This document shows, piece by piece, positions 59,056-64,000 of a DNA stretch of 64,000 nt (positions are counted from its first letter, which is position 1; every line of letters starts with the position of its first letter). Made by a program: the position numbers and the translations under genes. The notes below the pieces were generated by a model. The model saw only the letters and a program-made list of their open reading frames with translations, had not been told where the DNA came from and searched no databases. Location of the stretch: positions 42,308,437 through 42,372,436 of the forward strand of contig CP154956.1 in NCBI GenBank assembly GCA_039621445.1, read 5' to 3'. This stretch comes from Euglena gracilis (taxonomy: Eukaryota; Euglenida; Euglenophyceae; Euglenales).

Positions 59056-59287
59056 CATGGGGGGTCGGCACGCCGTGGCAAGCCGTCCGGCTAGGGGGGG
59101 GGGAGGGGGGGTTTTGGCGTGGCGAGGGGGTCCCGGATGGGGGGGGGAGGGGTGCGCGGGGGTTTTCCAAGAAAATTTTCTTTGGCGCGGCTGACATGGC
59201 GTGGCGAGGGGGTCTGAAAAGGGGGGGGGTAAAATGGCGTGGCGAGGGGGTCGGTGATGGGGGGGGGGGTGTGCCGACCCCCCCATG
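59056..59287. mobile_element. Tagged element, tag GGCGTGGCGAGGGGG
   Basis: CATGGGGGGTCGGCAC at the left faces GTGCCGACCCCCCCATG at the right. The word GGCGTGGCGAGGGGGTC is repeated three times inside, with a C/G-run background. It lies between the recombinase pieces ending HLAAD and beginning SSYIRG. Confidence 0.8.
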
Positions 59288-59930
59288 CCTCCTCATATAT
59301 CCGTGGTGTCCTGTCCGCCATCCAGGCATTGGAAACCCTGTCCTGGATTAACCTGCATATGTATCCCCCACATCTGGTGGAAATACTCTTCTGCCGCTGG
59401 CAGAATCCACATTTCAACTGACAAACTGCAGCTCCCCCCGCCACGCCTTCGCCCAACTGCACTGCTCTACCTTGCCCAAATCCAAAGCCGTGGCAATCTC
59501 GATTCTGGCCCTTTCCCTTGGCTTACGTTTTAACGAAGCCACCTCCCTTAACCGTTCCTCCCTTTCCTTCTCCACACCCACACCGAGTATCACATTCAAG
59601 GCTGTCAAAATCCGACCACCCTTGTCACCCATTGTCTGTCAGCCCCTCACCTCCTTCAACCTCTCCTGGCTCCTCTTCCTCTTCGAATATGCCGACGATA
59701 CCCACGAGCCGTTCTGCTCCCCATCATCCTTCCACACCACCTTCCGAGCTATCTTCCAAGAAACCTGTGCCCGGGACTATCCCTTCCATTCTCTACGAAG
59801 AGCATGCGCACAAATCCTGTTCCAACAAGGAATCCCCTTGGAAAACATCATGGAATGGTGCAGATGGACTAACCCAAGAGCGCGGGGAGTCCCAGCCGGG
59901 AGGGAACCCGGGGGAAGCACCCGAAAATGA

Positions 59931-60009
59931 CTTGAAACTGTGTATTGGGGCTCTGGCTTCACGCCCGAACCGGAGTTCTGGAAGGGTTATCGATCAAGGG
60001 GCAACATGG
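59931..60009. other. Short spacer with a GAACCGG word
   Basis: TCACGCCCGAACCGGAGTTC is related to the palindromes at 60833-60967. Nothing else. Confidence 0.4.
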
Positions 60010-60530
60010 CAGGTGAACAGTGGATTTTGGAATTTGCGAAAAGGGTCCAAAAATCGTAATTCTGAAAAAACCCAAGGGGTCCAGCTAAAACTTCCTAACC
60101 ATAATTCTGAAAAACCCAGGGGAGGGTCCAACGAATTTTGAAAACACCCAGGGGGGCCAAAATTTCCCAACTGTAACATTTCCGAACAATTTTGAAAAAT
60201 TCCCGGGGGGGTCCAGCCAAAATTTCCCAACCGTACTTCTGAAAAACCCTAGGGGGGGCTCCAGCCAATTTTTTTTTCAACCGTGTTTGTGAAGAAACCC
60301 AGCCAAAATCTCTGAACCGGAATTCTGAAAAAAGGGGGGATCAAATCCCAACCATAATTCTGAAAAAAAAACCAGCGGGGTCCAACCGAAAATTCGGCAT
60401 TGCAAATCTGAAAAAATCTGGGGGGGTCCAGCCAAAATTTCCCAACCGTGATTCTGAAAAAACCTAGGGGTGGTCCAAACAAAAAAAATTTCCAAATCGT
60501 AATTCCGAAAAAAAACCTTTCAATTGATGG
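60010..60530. repeat. Minisatellite, unit GGTCCAGCC..CCCAACCGT..CTGAAAAAACC
   Basis: About ten imperfect units of 40-55 bp, each with a G run, TCCAGCCAAAATTTCCCAACC and AATTCTGAAAAA. The same unit makes up 62210-62935. Confidence 0.9.
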
Positions 60531-60631
60531 GTAACCTGGCATCAGACGGATGAAAACTTCAATCGGCCGATCGACATGGCCATGAGCCCAAAGGATCCCA
60601 AAAATGCCCAAAAATGTTCAGAAACTAGGTA

Positions 60632-60800
60632 CCATGCCCCCCCCCATATAAGACACCCCCCCGTATAAGACCCCCCGCTGGCCGGCCGAAGGCCGGCCCT
60701 TTGGCCGGGACCGACCCCCCCCATATAAGACCCCCCCATATGAGACCCCCCCCTGGGATTTTGGCTCCCGAGGGGGGGGTCTTATATGGGGGGGGCATGG
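60632..60800. mobile_element. TA-flanked tagged element, tag ATATAAGAC
   Basis: TA-CCATGCCCCCCCCC-ATATAAGA faces TCTTATAT-GGGGGGGGCATGG-TA. ATAAGAC or ATGAGAC beside C runs recurs inside. A GGCCGGCC-GAA hairpin lies at about 60679-60697. Confidence 0.9.
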
Positions 60801-60832
60801 TATTTAGGGCGAAATTGGCCTTTATTCCTTGA

Positions 60833-60967
60833 ACGCCGGTTCGGGCGTGAAGCCAGAGCCCCTAATCCACGGTTTCAACAACTGTGTCCAGAACGCCGGT
60901 TCGGGCGTGAAGCCGTGTTCCAGAACGCCGGTTCGGGCTGCCGCCCGAACCGGCGTTCTGGACACAG
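60833..60967. repeat. GAACGCCGGTTCGGGC palindromes
   Basis: AACGCCGGTTCGGGCGTGAAGCC occurs at about 60832 and 60892, and a hairpin at 60921-60960 has perfect 18-bp arms (CAGAACGCCGGTTCGGGC and its inverse) around four bases. Confidence 0.85.
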
Positions 60968-61297
60968 TTTTCGTATCAGAGCCCACCATTTTTTTGGGGG
61001 GAAATCCCGGTTCCGGCGGGGGCACCCGCACCCCCCCCACAGGCCGGTGGCTGGGGGGACGGACCCCGGCGAGGGGGGGGGGGGCGGTCCCGGCCCCGGC
61101 ACGGGAGGGGGGGGTGCGGCCCTGAACAGTGGTGGTTGGGGGAACAGCCAAGGGGTAGTGAGTTGCGTTGGGTTGTGAGTCGGGCCAATGTACTTGTAGG
61201 ATCGGATATAACATTTCAAAAATTCCCCAAACTCCCATTGAAAACCTTTGGTGCTATCCTTCGAAATGTGTGAACTTTGGTTTGCCAACCCAAAATA
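60968..61297. other. No gene supported
   Basis: C/G-run DNA up to about 61110, then unremarkable sequence. Confidence 0.35.
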
Positions 61298-62004
61298 CCC
61301 TCACCCCCCCCCCTATTTGGCTAATGGCCGGGCTCCTTCAGACCCTCAATTAGCCAATTAGGGGGGGGGGACAATTAGGGGGGGGGCTCGAGGACCCGGC
61401 TCCCGGATCTGGCCTGGGGGGGGGGTTGTGGGCAGACCCTAGGGTCTGCCCACGGTCGCCAAAGGTCGCCAAAGGTCGCTATGGGTATTTCCTACTCAGT
61501 CTTTTTTGCATTGTAGCGGCGTAGGCAACTGTTCCAGGGCCCTAAAAAAAAAAATCCCTTGTGTGTGCAACACCTTTTGTGTGTATGTTGCGCTAATTTG
61601 CCGTGGAGCGCATTTTTTGACATCGACCTGCCCACGACCTTTGGCGACCATGGCGACCTTTGGCGACCCTAGGGTCTGCCCACAACCCCCCCCCCCCAGG
61701 CCAAATCTACCCCCCCGAGGACCCCGACCCCAAAATTTTTGACGTGTGCAAAATTGGTCGATTTTTTGTGCATTTTTGGATTGGTCATGACTTTTTCTTA
61801 TCCAGCAATTTTTAACATTTTCGAAACGGACGTTTTTGGAGGTTTTCTGAGCCCTTGCCGAAATTGGCCAAAGTTGGCCAAAAGAACGTCCATTGGCCAA
61901 TTGGGCTAACCCCCCCCCATTGGGCTAACCCCCCCCCCTAATTGGCTAATGGACCCCCCCAATTAGCCAATTAGGGGGGGGGGCAATTAGGGGGGGGGTG
62001 AGGA
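61298..62004. mobile_element. Tagged element, tag TTGGCTAATGG / CCAATTAG, with a nested element
   Basis: CCCTCACCCCCCCCCC at the left faces GGGGGGGGGTGAGGA at the right, with TA just outside each end. The words TTGGCTAATGG and CCAATTAGGGGG recur near both ends. The middle holds a second inverted element (61411-61702). Confidence 0.7.
61411..61702. mobile_element. Inner inverted element, tag GTGGGCAGACCCTAGGGT
   Basis: GGCCTGGGGGGGG-TTGTGGGCAGACCC faces GGGTCTGCCCACAA-CCCCCC-AGGCC. TCGCCAAAGG words follow inward on the left, with CCTTTGGCGA on the right. A perfect 26-bp palindrome lies at 61428-61453. The arms are about 55 bp. Confidence 0.85.
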
Positions 62005-62025
62005 TAATGCAAATTACTACAAAAA

Positions 62026-62160
62026 AGGGGTGGCGGACGCCGGTTCTGTCCTGAACCCGGCGTCCGGGGACGCCGGGTTCAGGACAGAACCGGCGTCCGC
62101 CACCCCTTGTTTAAAGCAGCGTTTTAGAGACGCCGGGTTCAGGACAGAACCGGCGTTCAC
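62026..62160. repeat. Long GACGCCGG palindrome and a third half-site
   Basis: 62026-62107 is an almost perfect palindrome with arms of about 39 bp (AAGGGGTGGCGGACGCCGG and its inverse at the ends). A further copy of GACGCCGGGTTCAGGACAG follows at about 62129. Confidence 0.9.
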
Positions 62161-62209
62161 CCCCTTCGGGCCAGGGAGCACCTAGAAATACGTTCACTAG
62201 CGTTCCCCT

Positions 62210-62935
62210 TTAGTCCCAGGGGGGAACAGCCAAAACGTCCCAAAGCAAATTCTGAAGAAAAAAAACCAGAGGATTCAAACATAAAATCTCTGAAACTCTA
62301 AAAAAGCCATGGGGGTTCCAGCCGTACCACCCCCCCCCCTTATTGTCTCCCCCCCCCCTTATTGTCCCTGGGCCCCGGCCGACGGGGGATTTTTTGGCCC
62401 AGCCAATGAAATTTCCTTTGGTACCCCCTTATTGTCCCCCCCCCTTATTGTCCGGTCGGGCCTCCCGGGGAGAGGTCGGTGGGACAATAAGGGGGGGGGG
62501 GGGGTGGTACTCCCCAACCGTATTTCTGACAGAAAAAAAACCCAGCAGGTCCAGCCAAAATTTCCCAACCGTGCTAATAAACCCAGCGAGGTCCAACCAC
62601 AGTTTCCCCTCCGTATGTCTGAAACAACCCAGGGGGGTCCAGCCAACATTTACCAGCCGCAATTCTGAAAAACGCACGGGGGGTTCCAGCCAGCATTTAC
62701 CAACCGTATTTCTAAAAAACCCAGGGGGGTCCAGCCAACATTTCCCAACCGTAAATCGAAGAAAAAACTCAGGGGTGGGCAGTCAACATTAAACCGAATT
62801 TTTGAAATAACCCAGGGCGGGTCCAGCCAAAATTTCCCTGCCGTATGTCTGAAAAAACCCAGGGGGGGGGTCCACCCAAAATTCCCAACCGTACTTCTGA
62901 AAAAAACCAGTGGGGTCCAGCCAAAATTTCTGTAA
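62210..62935. repeat. Minisatellite, second block
   Basis: Around ten further units of the 60010-60530 type, interrupted by the element 62327-62507. Unit ends vary (CAGCAGG, CAGCGAGG, CAGGGGGG). Confidence 0.9.
62327..62507. mobile_element. TA-flanked tagged element, tag TTATTGTC, inside the minisatellite
   Basis: TA-CCACCCCCCCCCC-TTATTGTC faces GACAATAA-GGGGGGGG-TGG-TA. TTATTGTCCC beside C runs recurs three more times inside. The flanks (GTTCCAGCCG and CCCCAACCG) are the two parts of one minisatellite unit, which shows the insertion. Confidence 0.9.
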
Positions 62936-63163
62936 TGTGTCTCCTTGCCGGCAATATGTTTTGCCCTGTAATCAGTGCAGCTGTAGCAACCTGTATGCCT
63001 GGCAATCCTCCCCCCCCCACCTCAGAAACTGCAAAACGCTTGCCATCAGTCATCCATGATATTTCGCACTCAGCAATTGTGCCTTTTATCCCCTTTCATC
63101 CAAGGAGATTTTGTTTCTGGGGTCACATTGGCACACTTTTTTACACAAAGTACTGTCCCAAAC
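62936..63163. other. No gene supported
   Basis: Unique-looking DNA with a short C run; nothing recognised. Confidence 0.35.
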
Positions 63164-63291
63164 CGGACGCCGGGTTTTGGACAGAACCGGCGTTCCTAAC
63201 GCCGGGTTTTAGGACAGAACCGGCGTCCAGAAAACCCGTGGGGGGGGACGCCGGTTCTGTTCTGAACCCAGCGTCTCAAACGCCGGTTTAA
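63164..63291. repeat. GACGCCGGTT / AACCGGCGTC half-sites
   Basis: Six GACGCCGG or ACCGGCGT half-sites in alternating orientation (for example GGACGCCGGGTTTTGGACAG and CAGAACCGGCGTCC), forming overlapping hairpins. Same word as 62026-62160 and related to a single site near 36125. Confidence 0.85.
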
Positions 63292-63344
63292 GCACAAAGA
63301 ATGCCACACACCAACACCGATGTCCGGAAGTCCGGAAGCAGGGT

Positions 63345-63442
63345 TGCATATAGGAATATAGGGATATAGGAGATATAGGTGTAGGTATAGGTATAGGTAT
63401 AGGTTTTTCCACCTCCTATATCTCCTATATCTCCTATATGTC
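63345..63442. repeat. TATAGG hexamer hairpin
   Basis: TATAGGAGATATAGG and GTATAGG repeats face CCTCCTATATCTCCTATAT, so the array folds on itself. Confidence 0.85.
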
Positions 63443-63870
63443 GTGGCCAAAAACATTTTGGGAGGGGAAATATGAACGACCTTGCAAGGAATTGTTTGCC
63501 CGTGTTTTTATTTGATGCTTTATCACCCAACCTTCTTTGCAGCTTCATGTCTTCCATTCCGAAGAAACTTTGTCTTCCTCCAAGCCGAAAAATGTGAAAA
63601 AAAATCGCTTTTTTTGGCCAATTTTCGGGTTGGGACGGCAATTTTCATGGGTAAAAAAATGTTGGAAAAATCAATACAATTCTTTTCAGCCCGTTTTCCC
63701 ACGGCAAATTCACCCATACGCCCACTTATATCTCAAAAAATGCCCGTGTCAGACCCAAAAGAAAGGCCGCGTGACAAAAAGGAGGGAGATGTTCATTCAG
63801 CACCTCTTTGACCATGCAATCCCTTTCCTGTTGCATCGCCGGTTTGGAGTATGCATTTGCAAAAAGAAAA
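63443..63870. other. No gene supported
   Basis: Open frames on both strands are short and unrecognisable. Confidence 0.3.
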
Positions 63871-63871
63871 G

Positions 63872-64000
63872 TGACCCCCCCCATAAGTGATTCCCAGGTT
63901 GGAATTTTTTTCAGACGATGACCTGCCCAAGGGGTTTGCCTTGCTTTTTTGGGGACCCCACATAAGTGACATCCCCCCATAAATGACACCCCCTAGGGGG
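63872..64000. mobile_element. Tagged element running off the window, tag ATAAGTGA
   Basis: GACCCCCCCC-ATAAGTGA, then ACATAAGTGACA, CCCCCCATAAATGACA and a final C/G run. This is the start of another tag-plus-homopolymer element cut by the window edge. Confidence 0.55.

Larger units (their letters stand above)
58240..59930 (+). pseudogene. Retroelement coding region: zinc knuckle plus tyrosine recombinase, interrupted
   Basis: At 58285-58470 a Gag-like frame (FSAADALLMGATSQERRTP, TFIFQGTEFYKTRDGTLW) shifts by one base into a C-x2-C-x4-H-x4-C zinc knuckle (CFKCLGQRHWHWQC, about 58473-58514). Recombinase core-binding pieces follow: TLHTYLSRLNGL just before 58771, IDLMGLVLIYLGHLAAD at 58995-59055 and SSYIRGVLSAIQALETL after 59288. 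The catalytic part (59403-59900) has GLRFNEATSL (arginine motif) and FHSLRRACAQILFQQG (H-x-x-R). A stop and frame change near 59420 and two inserted elements (58771-58968, 59056-59287) make it inactive. DIRS/Ngaro-type elements are the likely source; Crypton is an alternative for the recombinase. No reverse transcriptase was found. Confidence 0.65.

Overview
The window looks like nuclear DNA of a eukaryote with a large, intron-rich, repeat-laden genome, most likely a microbial alga or other protist. No bacterial-style operon or ribosome-binding-site pattern is visible. Open frames are short, and the convincing ones are 50-370 bp segments bounded by GT and AG splice signals. Between them lie microsatellites, minisatellites, G/C homopolymer runs and many terminal-inverted-repeat elements. 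I cannot name the species or clade from the sequence alone.

Region 1 (about 1.5-41.2 kb, minus strand). About 35 candidate exons lie in one orientation. Most have splice-compatible ends, G/C-rich third codon positions and peptides that look like real protein. The simplest reading is one very long gene, or a few adjacent ones, for a membrane protein with many transmembrane helices. Read 5' to 3' (high to low coordinates) there is a helix-rich block (41-31 kb), a soluble partly beta-like block (33.4, 29.1 and 25.1-20.1 kb) and a second helix-rich block (16-1.5 kb). Many helices end in a tryptophan-arginine-like turn followed by a basic, leucine-rich stretch. I do not recognise the family. The introns hold most of the repeats of this half.

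Region 2 (about 42-54 kb). This is repeat-rich DNA with several decayed or doubtful coding pieces: a Gag-like frame at 43.0-43.6 kb, a tyrosine-recombinase fragment at 50.3 kb, the C-terminal dimerisation region of a hAT transposase at 51.1-51.3 kb, and a small minus-strand candidate gene at 53 kb. Palindrome islands (the GCGCAAATGCGC word, 44-46.4 kb) and a strand-switching degenerate array (47.5-48.2 kb) fill the rest.

Region 3 (about 54-64 kb). Mobile elements are nested in one another. Two decayed retroelement coding regions (a minus-strand Gag-like gene at 56.4-57.5 kb, and a plus-strand zinc-knuckle plus tyrosine-recombinase region at 58.2-59.9 kb) are interrupted by small non-autonomous elements. 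Those elements share an architecture: long C/G homopolymers joined to a short family-specific tag word, inverted at the two ends, several of them flanked by TA.

Two themes stand out. One is the unrecognised giant membrane-protein gene. The other is local enrichment of a single short palindromic or inverted word in each repeat island, with the word changing from island to island. All splice boundaries and repeat limits were read by eye and need RNA and self-alignment evidence.
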